The notes beneath the pieces were generated by a model. That model did no database searches and was not told the DNA's origin. It saw only the letters and a list, made by a program, of their open reading frames with translations. Below, piece after piece: positions 45,580-54,812 of a stretch of DNA of 60,723 nucleotides; positions within the stretch are counted from its first letter, which is position 1; each line of letters begins with the position of its first letter. Source of the stretch: Chloroflexota bacterium. Its GTDB lineage: Bacteria; Chloroflexota; Anaerolineae; J036; Brachytrichaceae. The stretch covers positions 1 through 60,723 of the forward strand of contig JAJYKL010000014.1 of NCBI GenBank assembly GCA_021788625.1, in the 5' to 3' direction. The position numbers and the translations under genes were made by a program.

Positions 45580-46443
45580 TCAACGGCGCGTGGTTTTCCT
45601 GGCTCCTGCCTTCTTGGTTGCTTTCTTGGCCACAGCCTTCTTCGCGGCTGTTTTCTTCGTCGCAGCTTTCTTGGCAGTTGGCTTCTTGGTCACAGTCTTC
45701 TTGCTAGCAGTCTTCTTGGTCGCCGCCTTCTTAGCTGCGGCCTTTTTGGCGCTGCTCTTCGCGGCCGGACGCTTGGGTGCGGCGGCAGGCGCAGACTCTG
45801 TGACCACCACTATCTCCTCGACCACCTCTACCGGTTGTACTGTCTCAGGTGTCAGGGCGGAGGCTTCGGGCACGGACGGATTCTCTGACGACTGCTGTTC
45901 AGTGGACATCATCGGTACTCTCTCCATTGGCACGACTGGTGCCTGTTCCATTACTGGCAGCGATGCGGATTGGTCCGTCGCTGACTTGGATCGCAGATAG
46001 GCGAGAACTTCTTTCGCATGTTCAGATGGATTCACCTTAGGCCAGATGTGCTCAATACGGCCGTCAGGCCCGACGATAAATGTACTGCGTTGTATCCCCA
46101 TGTACGACCTGCCATAGTTGGTTTTTTCCACCCACGAGCCAAATAACTCCGCGGTTTTATGCTCAATGTCGGCCAACAGGGGGAAGGTCAAATTGTATTT
46201 GTTGCGGAAACGCCCGTGAGATTCGATGTCATCGGGACTGATACCGAACACCGGCACGCCCAAAGTGCCAAAATCAGGCAGGTTGTCACGAAAACTACAC
46301 GCCTCCATGGTGCAGCCGCTCGTATCATCCTTGGGGTAGAAGTAAAGCACATAGCGCTGACCGCGCAGATCGGCACTCTTTACCCGACCAGCTATATCGG
46401 ACACCAAGTCGAAATCGGGAACAGGATCGCCCTCAAGCAACAT
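45580..46443 (-). CDS. PrxQ/BCP peroxiredoxin fused to a histone-H1-like lysine tail
   Basis: A 287-residue protein; GGAGG lies 8 bases before the ATG. Residues 1 to about 155 are a full AhpC/TSA-type PrxQ domain: the active-site block DDTSGCTMEAC gives the peroxidatic Cys44 and resolving Cys49, and later GVPVFGISPDD and STFIVGPDG follow. It should reduce hydroperoxides using thioredoxin. Residues 156-217 are an acidic, Pro/Val/Glu-rich linker. Residues 218-287 are a tail with 23 Lys and 4 Arg, including nine consecutive KKxxx pentads rich in Ala and Thr, like the C-terminal part of histone H1, AlgP or HU-type tails. The usual PrxQ is about 155 residues. The tail probably binds DNA or RNA. 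Confidence 0.93.
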   Translation of the reverse strand: MLLEGDPVPDFDLVSDIAGRVKSADLRGQRYVLYFYPKDDTSGCTMEACSFRDNLPDFGTLGVPVFGISPDDIESHGRFRNKYNLTFPLLADIEHKTAELFGSWVEKTNYGRSYMGIQRSTFIVGPDGRIEHIWPKVNPSEHAKEVLAYLRSKSATDQSASLPVMEQAPVVPMERVPMMSTEQQSSENPSVPEASALTPETVQPVEVVEEIVVVTESAPAAAPKRPAAKSSAKKAAAKKAATKKTASKKTVTKKPTAKKAATKKTAAKKAVAKKATKKAGARKTTRR

Positions 46444-46565
46444 GATTTCCTCCAGTAACGGTCTACCGAATGCGAGTCCATAACCTGAGTACTCTGGTGG
46501 CTCAATCCATTACCCAAACGCCAGCAAAAGTATCTTGCGACCAGATTCCTACCCGCCGTCTGATA

Positions 46566-47609
46566 TTACACCTCAGGTGACTGTCGATTATGCCTCCTCA
46601 ATAGTGTACGCGCAAATGTCCTGCCACTTGTCAGAGCGCTTGCATACAACTCCCGCACAGTCGTCTTATTGACCCGCTCACCATAAGCGCACCAGCGATG
46701 GATTATTTCACCTGTTGCGTACGTGCCGGCGAACGCAACCGCTACTTTCGGGACCAGCCCAAATCCTGGCACCAGGCCAACAAGCCCTCGCGCCGTCTGG
46801 CGTAACAAAAAACCACCGCCGACGACGGCTGCCAACTGTGGCATCACCTGGCGGAAGTCAGACGATAGTCCCATAGCCAGCGCTATTTTATACGCCATGA
46901 GCGCTTGATTCTTGGTGAGAATAACGATGTCGGCGACATTGAGTGGAATGTCTGCGACAGGATTGGACTCCAACACCCCACTGCCAAAACTGTAAACCGC
47001 ATTAGCTACAGCCGTGTCGCTGATAAAACTGCGCGAGGCGCTTTCACGGAAGGCGGGTAGATGGCGTGCCAGCGAAAGCTCGTCGACGACCTTCAGATCC
47101 CGAATGGCATTAATCAGTTGGTGCCGCGCCTGGTCGTCGTCCAGTACTCCCCCCGGTGCATTCAGCACAACCTGGTTTGCTGGGAGCCATTGATCGCGCA
47201 GAGGAATTGATTCGGAAGAATCACCTAGCAGACACACCAGTGCACGTATGCCATCCTGTTCCAGCTCGTGCAACTGGCGCAACTCCTCTGTGTTATCGCC
47301 GTCTGCCCGTGTGATTATGACGGCTGCGTTCATATGCCTTGGTGGCTGGGAGGCATTTAGCAGGAATGCTCCACATACGCGTGACGATGGAATGTCCTGC
47401 TGGCGTATTCCACTATAGAGCAGACCGACCAGATGCTGTGCCAGCGGGAGGTCACGACTAAAAAAGGGTATGAAGAACGTAGCTTCAGCGGCAGTGCGTA
47501 GGGGGCGCACATCAACTTCACGCAACACACCCAGTACCGAATTGAAGGTACCAGCAGCAGCCATCAGTTTATGGATTCGGGGTGCGGTGACGATTGGGGT
47601 AAACAGCAC
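46566..47609 (-). CDS. DUF697-domain membrane-associated protein
   Basis: A 347-residue protein beginning at GTG 47609. The N-terminal half (about 1-190) shows a possible degenerate nucleotide-binding region (AAVIITRADGDN, LVCLLGDS) without a clear P-loop. The C-terminal half has the DUF697 pattern DIPLNVADIVILTKNQALMAYKIALAMG. Hydrophobic, Gly-rich helices follow (VVGGGFLLRQTARGLVGLVPGFG). DUF697 is found in YcjF and behind GTPases. A GTPase domain in good order is absent here. Confidence 0.75.
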   Translation of the reverse strand: MLFTPIVTAPRIHKLMAAAGTFNSVLGVLREVDVRPLRTAAEATFFIPFFSRDLPLAQHLVGLLYSGIRQQDIPSSRVCGAFLLNASQPPRHMNAAVIITRADGDNTEELRQLHELEQDGIRALVCLLGDSSESIPLRDQWLPANQVVLNAPGGVLDDDQARHQLINAIRDLKVVDELSLARHLPAFRESASRSFISDTAVANAVYSFGSGVLESNPVADIPLNVADIVILTKNQALMAYKIALAMGLSSDFRQVMPQLAAVVGGGFLLRQTARGLVGLVPGFGLVPKVAVAFAGTYATGEIIHRWCAYGERVNKTTVRELYASALTSGRTFARTLLRRHNRQSPEV

Positions 47610-47690
47610 TCTTGTCGCACGGTCGCAGAATGGCCGTCTGGCCGCCTGCCCCAGGCGGAAAAGTTAAGAGACGGTCCTGTCCTCTGCAAT

Positions 47691-47918
47691 CTAAACGGCT
47701 GGCTTCGTGTTGTCCTTACTGGCCGGTTGTGCATCAATCGTCTGAGCTGAGATATTTCCGTCTGCCTTCGGTTCGTCTTCCTTCATGGCATTTCGAAATT
47801 CGCGAATGCCTTTGCCCAGTTCCCCGCCGATCTTGCCAATGCGGCCCACGCCGAATAGCAAGATGACAATTACGGCAATGATAAGGATTTCCGGCAACCC
47901 CAAGTTGACTCCAGGCAT
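47691..47918 (-). CDS. tatA: Twin-arginine translocase subunit TatA/E
   Basis: A 75-residue protein; AAAGGAG lies 8 bases before the ATG. One N-terminal membrane helix (PEILIIAVIVILLFG) is followed by the amphipathic helix GRIGKIGGELGKGIREFRNA and an acidic tail, the full TatA pattern including the F-G hinge. It forms the pore for folded proteins exported by the Tat route. No tatC lies nearby. Confidence 0.95.
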   Translation of the reverse strand: MPGVNLGLPEILIIAVIVILLFGVGRIGKIGGELGKGIREFRNAMKEDEPKADGNISAQTIDAQPASKDNTKPAV

Positions 47919-47993
47919 GTTGATTTCTCCTTTAAATTGGTACGCTTAACATACGCCGGATGATCATGACCCGATTGCTACCATGCATTTGTC

Positions 47994-48025
47994 TTGACAC
48001 CCAAGCCCATCTATTATCCTATAAT
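47994..48025 (+). promoter_or_regulatory. Possible promoter of the antiporter gene
   Basis: TTGACA (47994-47999) and TATAAT (48020-48025) are both perfect, but the spacer is 20 bp, longer than normal. It is divergent from tatA and 32 bases before the antiporter start. Confidence 0.35.
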
Positions 48026-48057
48026 CTCAACGGGTCGCCTTCAGCCATTGAGAAGCC

Positions 48058-49118
48058 ATGGTAAAAGAGCTCATCAAGCCAATAAGCGTGCTACTTGTTT
48101 TCGTACTATTGGCCATCGGGCTACCCTACACAGGCGCCACCCCCTGTTGGTATTCGTGTTTTCAGCGCTGGCCGTGGTACCTCTGTCGGGCCTGTTGGGT
48201 GAAGCAACCGAAGAGCTGGCCGACCGTGCTGGACCGCGTATAGGCGCCCTGTTGAATGCCACCCTGGGTAACGCAGCCGAGTTAAACATCACCGTCTTGG
48301 CCATACACGAGGGGCTGCTGGAACTGGTACGCGCATCCATCATCGGTTCGATCATTGGGAACCTGTTGCTGGTGGCAGACTTTGCGATCATCGCAGGTGG
48401 TATTCGACATGGCACGCAGCGCTTTGCGCATAGCGCGGCCACCATGAACGCCACTCTGCTGATCACAGCTTCGCTGGTGCTGGGAGTGCCATCGCTGTTC
48501 AATCAGGCCATCGAGCCGAACATGACCAATGCCGAGTCGCTTAGCCTGCTTTCGGCTGGGGTCATTATCGTGATGTACGTGCGGAGCATGGTCTTCAGTC
48601 TGACCGCTCGCAATGCCGAGCCCATTGCGCGCCCGGCTGCGCATCCTCCGCATTACAGCACGCAAGTGGCACGCGTCGTTCTTGAGGGTTCGACTGCGTT
48701 GATCGCGCTGGTGAGTGAGATTCTGGTCAGTGCAGTGGAACCGATGGTCAAGCAACTCGGTATCAGTGAGTTGTTCGTCGGCATCATTCTGGTGCCCATC
48801 ATCGGCGATGTGGCCGAACATGTGGTCGCTGTAGAGGTGGCACTAAAGAACCACATGGATCTGAGTATGGGCATCGCACTGGGATCCAGCCTGTAAGTGG
48901 CACTGTCTGTGGCGCCATTACTGGTGTTTATCAGCCTGTTATTCGGCCACTCACTCCTGCTGGAGTTCACCCCATTCGAGCTGATTGCCTTATAGGCCGC
49001 ATGCATCATTGCAGCACACGTCTCGTCTGATGGTGAAACCAACTGGCTGGAGGGAGTGCTGCTTTTATCGCTCTACCTGGTGATGGCGGTGGCGTTTTTC
49101 TACCTGCCCACCCACTAG
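48058..49118 (+). pseudogene. Ca2+/H+ antiporter (CAX family), broken
   Basis: The reading frame from ATG 48058 (VKELIKPISVLLVFVLLAIG) shifts near 48135-48145, at a run of C, into the frame carrying LLVFVFSALAVVPLSGLLGEATEELADR and the cation-site block GNAAELNITVLAI. That frame runs to TAA at 48894. After it the same frame continues as VAPLLVFISLLFG, meets TAG at 48993, and continues with HVSSDGETNWLEGVLLLSLY to a stop at 49116. All CAX helices are recognisable in order, so about 350 codons once made one protein. One frameshift and two in-frame stops make it inactive. Confidence 0.85.
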
Positions 49119-49191
49119 ACTGGGATTTACGGAACGAGGTTCCAAGCCCACCCTCATGTAAAGCCTGGTGGAAATGAGAGTCCAGGAACCG

Positions 49192-50085
49192 CTACAGGGC
49201 GGTCGCCGCAGCCAGCATGGCTAGTAGCAGCCACCAGCGGGCACGCCTGAGGGTTGTATGGGTAGCAGGCAGTTGTGCCTGCAGCATGAACTGCGGTAAC
49301 CATAGAGCGGTGACCAGAAATGCTCCCAGAACGTGCCGGGTGACGATCAGCACGGTAAGCGTCACAGCCTGGCCCAAGTTCCAGAGCCGGGTGTCCCAGC
49401 TATCTTCATCCAGTCCTAATCCCGCAAATGACAACCCGAAGCCTCCGGCTGCCACGACCATATCAAGTCGTAGTGGCGCAAACAGAGCGAAGCCCAATAG
49501 CATCGGTAACGTGACCTGAACCAGACCGCGTAGCAGAACACTCGGCCGGCCGTCGCCATGGCATAGCAAAAGCGCCAGTTGAGGCACCAGGATGGCAACG
49601 ACGGTCAATAACATAGCTGGCTCATCCAAAACGGCCGAGAGAACCAGGGCAGCAACAGGCGCAGCCACGCTTGCGATAAGCGCACCCCCATTGCCGGGTA
49701 TCAGGTCCCGAAACGCCCAGTCACGCAAGTAACCCAGATTCGCAGCCAACTGTACGGCGGGGGAGTCAGGCCGGGAGTATGGCAGCGGTTTTGGCGGAGT
49801 GCCCTCACGCCAATCGCGCCAACGACCTAATGGCGCTGACCAATCTGTTTCAGTCAGTGCAACCCACAGGGCAGGCCACAGGCCACCGGCAACGATTAAC
49901 GCCACCAGTACAAGCAGGATGCGATCAAGTGTAAATTGGAATTGAGTCGATGCCACCAGGCCGCAAAGCAATGCCCAAAACGGGTTATACCAGGCGCCTC
50001 CGCGGAGCCATGAAGTGCCCAACTGTCCAGCTCGATCACCCTTTGACAGGCTCAGGATGTTGCGGGGTTGTTGGCTTGCCTGCAT
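49192..50085 (-). CDS. Polytopic membrane protein of unknown function
   Basis: A 297-residue protein with about eight hydrophobic helices, the last four after residue 190, and a soluble loop with SAPLGRWRDWREGTPPKPLPYS near residue 85. No family recognised. ATG 50085 is chosen because a perfect TATAAT lies 7 nt upstream; the longer frame from 50133 would place codons inside that promoter. Residues of about 9-16 (NILSLSKG) are encoded by a dispersed intergenic repeat. Confidence 0.65.
   Translation of the reverse strand: MQASQQPRNILSLSKGDRAGQLGTSWLRGGAWYNPFWALLCGLVASTQFQFTLDRILLVLVALIVAGGLWPALWVALTETDWSAPLGRWRDWREGTPPKPLPYSRPDSPAVQLAANLGYLRDWAFRDLIPGNGGALIASVAAPVAALVLSAVLDEPAMLLTVVAILVPQLALLLCHGDGRPSVLLRGLVQVTLPMLLGFALFAPLRLDMVVAAGGFGLSFAGLGLDEDSWDTRLWNLGQAVTLTVLIVTRHVLGAFLVTALWLPQFMLQAQLPATHTTLRRARWWLLLAMLAAATAL
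50040..50059 (-). repeat. Dispersed repeat (CATCCTGAGCCTG type), copy 2
   Basis: The minus strand reads CATCCTGAGCCTG then TCAAAGG, sharing its first 13 bases and last 4 with 13624-13643. It lies inside the 5' coding part of the membrane protein gene. Confidence 0.55.
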
Positions 50086-50092
50086 AGGTGCC

Positions 50093-50098
50093 ATTATA
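50093..50098 (-). promoter_or_regulatory. -10 box of a probable leaderless transcript
   Basis: TATAAT on the minus strand ends 7 nt before ATG 50085; no Shine-Dalgarno sequence is present. Confidence 0.55.
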
Positions 50099-50472
50099 GC
50101 GGTGCCACTACCCGCAGCCGTGTTCCGGGACACCGGTGCTCAATGCACACTCCGCCGTTATCACACCAGGTAGTACCAGGAAAAGGACTGAAAGCATGCT
50201 TGCCGGAACATTTGCTGTCACTTGCTACGGCTGGATCAATCGGTGTATGGTGTATTGCGTGTTACTGTGAGGTCATGACATAAGGATCAGTAGAACTAAA
50301 GCCTGGGAGGCACCAAATGAACACTGCATTCTGTCTACCTTTTCTTATGTACACATTACATGTGCCTATAGAACAACAGCACCACGCCCCATTCACATTC
50401 AATATGTTTAGGTGCGTGTTCTGACCAGCTCAGTTATGCTATCAACTGCAACCAGTATGCTTTTCAGGTGCC
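50099..50472. other. Intergenic region, nothing recognised
   Basis: About 370 bases between two minus-strand genes. No coding frame, RNA gene or clear hairpin terminator could be supported. Confidence 0.5.
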
Positions 50473-51813
50473 TTATGGTGTGGGTGTTGCAGTCACCTGC
50501 AGGGATGTTGGTGTCGAGGCTTCTGCCGGCGCCTTTCCGAAGAGCAGGTAGTTCGCTGCCGCATCCAGTTGAGGGTCACGACCGGCCTGAATATCGGCTG
50601 GTGAACGGACTACTACAAAATCAGGTGTGATGCCGACGCCGTTAATGCCGCGTCCTTTAGGTGTATACCAGTGTTGAATAGTAATCCGCAACTGTCCTCC
50701 ATTGGGCAATGTCTCGGGCAACTGAACCGAACCCTTACCGAAGGTAGTTTCACCGATAAGCTTGGCGCGACCATAGTCTTGTATTGCGCCTGCAACAATC
50801 TCTGCGGCGCTGGCTGAACCCCCGTTTACCAATACCACCATGGGGATGTCTGTAGCAATTCCGCCGCCCGTGGTGCTATCACGCCTCTCATTGCCCTTGT
50901 TATCACGTTCGATGACAAACACACCAGGCTTTAGGAAAATGCCACCCACGGCGATGGCCTGGCTCAACAGACCGCCCGGGTTGTCACGCAGATCCAAAAT
51001 GATCGCTTTCGGGTGCAGTGCAAGGAGCGACTGGATGCGAGTGCCCAGCTGCGTGCTGGCTTCTTGACTGAAATCATACAGGCTGACGTAGGCGATCTGC
51101 CCATCACCGACCATCTTGCTGGTCACCAGCGGGATATTGATCGTCTCGCGCGTCAGCGTTATGCTAATTGGCTTGGGGTTATCAGCTCTCAATAGTGAGA
51201 GTGTCACGGTTGTGCCCTGGGTACCGCGCACCATTGCGGCTACTTCGGTCACGCTCAAGCCGGTAACTTTTGTGCCATTCACAGCGTCAATAATGTCACC
51301 GCGCTGGATCCCACCCTTACGTGCTGGCGAGTTTTCGAAGGTGCTGACGATTTGTATAGCACCGCTGGTGATCTGCTTGAGGGTTGCGCCAATACCTTCA
51401 AACTGACCAGACATATCCTGGTTCAAAATGAGCGCGTATTTTGGTTCCACGTAAGCCGTGAATGGATCGCCCAGCGAACTGACCATGCCCCGCAATGCTC
51501 CATTGGTCAATTGGTCATTTGAAGGCATGGTGCCGTACCATTGACTGCGCAAGCGCAGCAGCACGTCGTTCATGAGCGCCAGGTTCACGCCAGCACTCGA
51601 GGTGATCGTATTACTGGGTGCCAGACTCGTTCCGGACGATAAGTCAGGCAGGAATGGAGACGGGCCTGGAAGCCCAAATCCCTTGGCAGCTGTCACACCC
51701 ACCGTCAAGCCAACGATGAAAATGAGCAGTGCCACAAACACGCCGACCATGGCATAAATGATGTTCTTCAGCATATTGCTGTTTTTATTTTGATTCGAGG
51801 TCGTCGGTTCCAT
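50473..51813 (-). CDS. ctpA: S41 C-terminal processing protease
   Basis: A 446-residue protein; GAGGTG precedes the ATG. One membrane helix lies at about residues 16-40, so the protease is outside the membrane. A PDZ domain covers about 135-215 (IVSTFENSPARKGGIQRGDIIDAV). The protease domain has the Ser-Lys dyad: Ser in GGSASAAEIVAG and Lys exactly 25 residues later in TFGKGSVQ. Such enzymes trim C-termini of envelope proteins. A paralogue lies 49 bases upstream (51863-53059). Confidence 0.93.
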   Translation of the reverse strand: MEPTTSNQNKNSNMLKNIIYAMVGVFVALLIFIVGLTVGVTAAKGFGLPGPSPFLPDLSSGTSLAPSNTITSSAGVNLALMNDVLLRLRSQWYGTMPSNDQLTNGALRGMVSSLGDPFTAYVEPKYALILNQDMSGQFEGIGATLKQITSGAIQIVSTFENSPARKGGIQRGDIIDAVNGTKVTGLSVTEVAAMVRGTQGTTVTLSLLRADNPKPISITLTRETINIPLVTSKMVGDGQIAYVSLYDFSQEASTQLGTRIQSLLALHPKAIILDLRDNPGGLLSQAIAVGGIFLKPGVFVIERDNKGNERRDSTTGGGIATDIPMVVLVNGGSASAAEIVAGAIQDYGRAKLIGETTFGKGSVQLPETLPNGGQLRITIQHWYTPKGRGINGVGITPDFVVVRSPADIQAGRDPQLDAAANYLLFGKAPAEASTPTSLQVTATPTP

Positions 51814-51862
51814 CCTATGTCACCTCAAAACTCAGTACTATCAACAAGGGGCTGCGTGGCAA

Positions 51863-53059
51863 TCACTGCACCTGTTGAGCCAATGCAGCATGCAGTTCCG
51901 CCAGCGCCCGGTCGAGCTGCGTATCCTGCCCGTTTTGGCCTGCAACAGTTGGACGTGCCACCACAATATCGGGCATCAATCCTACGCCATCAATCGTACG
52001 CTTTTTTGGCGTCAACCATTCGGCTGAGGTAATGTGGACCGATGATCCGTCACTCAGGTCAAAGATCGATTGCACAGACCCCTTGCCAAAGGTTTTCTGA
52101 CCAATCAACTTGCCCCGTTGATTGTCCTGTATGGCTCCTGCCACTATTTCCGCAGCGCTGGCAGTATTACCGTTGATGAGCACAGCCATCGGTTCGCGAT
52201 AAACACCGTCGGGTTGCTTCGTCGCCGGAAAGCTCACATCCGGTTGACCACGCCGGCGTTCGAACAATACGGTTCCACTGTCGAGAAATTCACTGGCTAC
52301 GTTCACTGCCGTGTTAAGCAAGCCACCTCCATTGTCCCGCAGATCAACGATATAAGCCTGACTATGCTGCTCGCGAAGTTGCCTGAGGGCTTGCTGCACC
52401 TCGGTCCCTGTATGCTCAGTGAACTGGTGTATGGCGATGTATCCGATGGTGGGACTGATCGAGCTGGTGCCTGTGATAATGTGCCAGTCCACTGAGGGCA
52501 CTACGATGGCTTTTCGTATGATGGTGAATTCCAGCTGCTTGCCCTGGCGCAGCACAGTTATACGTACGGTGGTGCCAATATTGCCGCGCACGCGCGAAGC
52601 TACGTTATTCAAATCTGGTTTTGCGGGTAGTAAAACCCCATCAATACCAACTAATACATCACCTTCCATGATGCCGGCCATTTGTGCCGGTGAATCAAGA
52701 AGTGGTGACATAATGATTGATCCGTCACTCCCCTGGTGCACATTCACCCCAATGCCTCCAAATTGCCCTGCCAGATGTTCACGTTCAATGGCACGAGGTT
52801 GAGGTTCGATGAAAACTGTCCAGCGGTCGTCCAGAGTAGCCAGTGCTCCCTTAATCTCACCGTAGTTACGCACAGTATCAGACGGTATGGCGCCTACGAA
52901 ACTGCTACGCACATATGCCCACACCTCATCAAGCAAGGGATTGGCACTCGGTTTTGGATCCAATACTGGGCCAAGCCGACTGTATGCAATCCAACCCCCG
53001 GAGAAACTAATCACACTCCAGAATACTAAAACGGTAATGAAGACTATCCGCTTTTTCAT
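51863..53059 (-). CDS. S41 C-terminal processing protease, second copy
   Basis: A 398-residue paralogue of the downstream gene. The order is the same: membrane helix at about residues 5-27, PDZ domain (IMSPLLDSPAQMAGIMEGDVLVGI), and the dyad with Ser in GNTASAAEIVAG and Lys in TFGKGSVQ. The family's usual S/G-S-A-S reads N-T-A-S, but the catalytic Ser is kept. No clear ribosome binding site. The tandem pair may have divided substrates. Confidence 0.92.
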   Translation of the reverse strand: MKKRIVFITVLVFWSVISFSGGWIAYSRLGPVLDPKPSANPLLDEVWAYVRSSFVGAIPSDTVRNYGEIKGALATLDDRWTVFIEPQPRAIEREHLAGQFGGIGVNVHQGSDGSIIMSPLLDSPAQMAGIMEGDVLVGIDGVLLPAKPDLNNVASRVRGNIGTTVRITVLRQGKQLEFTIIRKAIVVPSVDWHIITGTSSISPTIGYIAIHQFTEHTGTEVQQALRQLREQHSQAYIVDLRDNGGGLLNTAVNVASEFLDSGTVLFERRRGQPDVSFPATKQPDGVYREPMAVLINGNTASAAEIVAGAIQDNQRGKLIGQKTFGKGSVQSIFDLSDGSSVHITSAEWLTPKKRTIDGVGLMPDIVVARPTVAGQNGQDTQLDRALAELHAALAQQVQ

Positions 53060-53092
53060 CGTGGTACCGATATTGTCTGACTAATGTTCGGG

Positions 53093-54808
53093 TTACTGAG
53101 GTAAGTAGTAGCTGATTACCAGACCAGCCCCCTGGTACGAGACGGACTGAATTAACTTGTAACCTTGCACTTGACTAAACTGGCGCACCAATTCCTGCCG
53201 CCACGCATTCTTGTCCGCCATGTCGGCGGTGTTGTAGAGAGCGGCTTTCTTATCCACTTCGATAAGCGTCACCTGTGTACCCGGATTCGCCTGTATCCAA
53301 TGTTCGACACGCTCGACGAAGCTTCCATCGCCCGGCGGGGCATCATATTGGATATTACCGTTGGCGAATGCTGCCTGAGGACGCAGCCGCCACTCAAAGA
53401 GTGGTGGACTGAGCTCGCCAAATGTGCCAATTATCAACACGGGTCGCTCAGGTTGTTGCCAGGATACGATTTGGTTGCTGGCTGCGCGCAAGCCATCCGC
53501 TATGTCACCGTACCACACAGGCTGTAGTCGCGGCAGCCACGTAATCCAGCTCGCCAACGCTATGACTACCACACTGAGCACGAAGATCGCTGATTCGGCA
53601 AAGTCTTTCCACTGACCCATGACAGCGGGCAGACCAGGTAGGTTGACCGCCTGGCGTTTGATACTCGCCAGCATATCTGCCGCGCCCAAGCCAGTGAGCA
53701 CCCAGAACGATGGGAATAGGGGTGTTATGTATCGATCGGCCTTTAGGGGGTGAATGGTCGCCAACACAAACCCAATCACGAAGTATAGAGCCAGCAATGT
53801 GACACCGCGATGCCTGATGCGAACAACCGCCCAGGCCGTACCAATAAGTGCTGCCAGGGCCAGGATCGGGTGCGGCATCAACCAGTCGGCGGCGGCTCGA
53901 ACGTAAAAGAGCAAGTTTTGCGTGCTCCAAAATGGGTAGCCGGAATTCTCGTTGGTCACGAAGAACTGAAAGTCCCGCCATTTAACCGCCGTGGGTACGA
54001 TATCGGTTCCACCAAAGAACCAGAATACCAGCCCCATCACCATGGGCGCGTAGAGTGCAATGAGGGTGATCACTTCGCGCCGGATTGTTCGACCTCGTTG
54101 AGTTTTAACTCCCCTTACGCGACGGATTCGGCTCACGCTATCAACCAGACCCAGCGCAGCAAGAGCGAAGGCCGCATAGTTGAACTTAGTCAGAAACAGG
54201 AAGAACCAGGTGACTCCTGTGGTGCAATACCATGCAGTACTTTGCAGGCCGCTATGCGTCTCACCCTGCTCTGTCGACGCGCGAAGATAACACCAGAACA
54301 CCACGAACGTGACCAACGCCACGGGTGTTTCCTGCAATGCAAGTCCACCCAGCGATAACCAGCCAGGCGCACTGAGTGCGATGAACCCGCTCACCAGGAT
54401 GGCGGCAGGTGCGTAGCCAGGTCGAATCTGCCAGATCACTGGGATGCTCATCAGCGTCGCGAGAACCAGCATGATGTACGAAAATAGGCGCGCTGCGGCA
54501 TCAGTGCGGCCCAGTAGAAACAGGATCGGTGCCTGGAGGTAGGAAAAGCCGGGAGGCCACAGCGTCTGGATGTGCGTGTCACCCCAAAAGGCACGCGCAT
54601 CCAGATGCAATACATCACGCATGATGTAGTATCCCGGCAGACTATGGGCGGCCTCGTCGAAGTTGAGCGGTGGAGCGGGCACGATCAGGCGCACGTACAC
54701 TTCACGACCGACTAAAATGGCTGTCACCAACAGTACGAACGTAACGACCAGCGTCCACTGGCGATCTACGTGGTTTTTCTGCTTCAGGATTTCAACAGGC
54801 TTGGTCAC
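53093..54808 (-). CDS. Membrane glycosyltransferase of the GT39/PMT_2 type
   Basis: A 571-residue protein starting at GTG 54808. About eleven helices are visible. The first outside loop has the acidic pair FDEAAHSLPGYY and a following WPPGFSYL, as in polyprenyl-phosphate-sugar-dependent transferases. A soluble domain of about 130 residues follows the last helices. It starts 4 bases after the Nif3-family gene, with which it is co-transcribed. The acceptor is unknown. Confidence 0.78.
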   Translation of the reverse strand: MTKPVEILKQKNHVDRQWTLVVTFVLLVTAILVGREVYVRLIVPAPPLNFDEAAHSLPGYYIMRDVLHLDARAFWGDTHIQTLWPPGFSYLQAPILFLLGRTDAAARLFSYIMLVLATLMSIPVIWQIRPGYAPAAILVSGFIALSAPGWLSLGGLALQETPVALVTFVVFWCYLRASTEQGETHSGLQSTAWYCTTGVTWFFLFLTKFNYAAFALAALGLVDSVSRIRRVRGVKTQRGRTIRREVITLIALYAPMVMGLVFWFFGGTDIVPTAVKWRDFQFFVTNENSGYPFWSTQNLLFYVRAAADWLMPHPILALAALIGTAWAVVRIRHRGVTLLALYFVIGFVLATIHPLKADRYITPLFPSFWVLTGLGAADMLASIKRQAVNLPGLPAVMGQWKDFAESAIFVLSVVVIALASWITWLPRLQPVWYGDIADGLRAASNQIVSWQQPERPVLIIGTFGELSPPLFEWRLRPQAAFANGNIQYDAPPGDGSFVERVEHWIQANPGTQVTLIEVDKKAALYNTADMADKNAWRQELVRQFSQVQGYKLIQSVSYQGAGLVISYYLPQ

Positions 54809-54812
54809 GTTG

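Noticed and set aside
48880..49000. Recoding of stop codons (for example selenocysteine or pyrrolysine) in the antiporter
   Set aside because: TAA and TAG both occur, no TGA is involved, no SECIS-like structure is seen, and a frameshift is also present, so gene decay is simpler.
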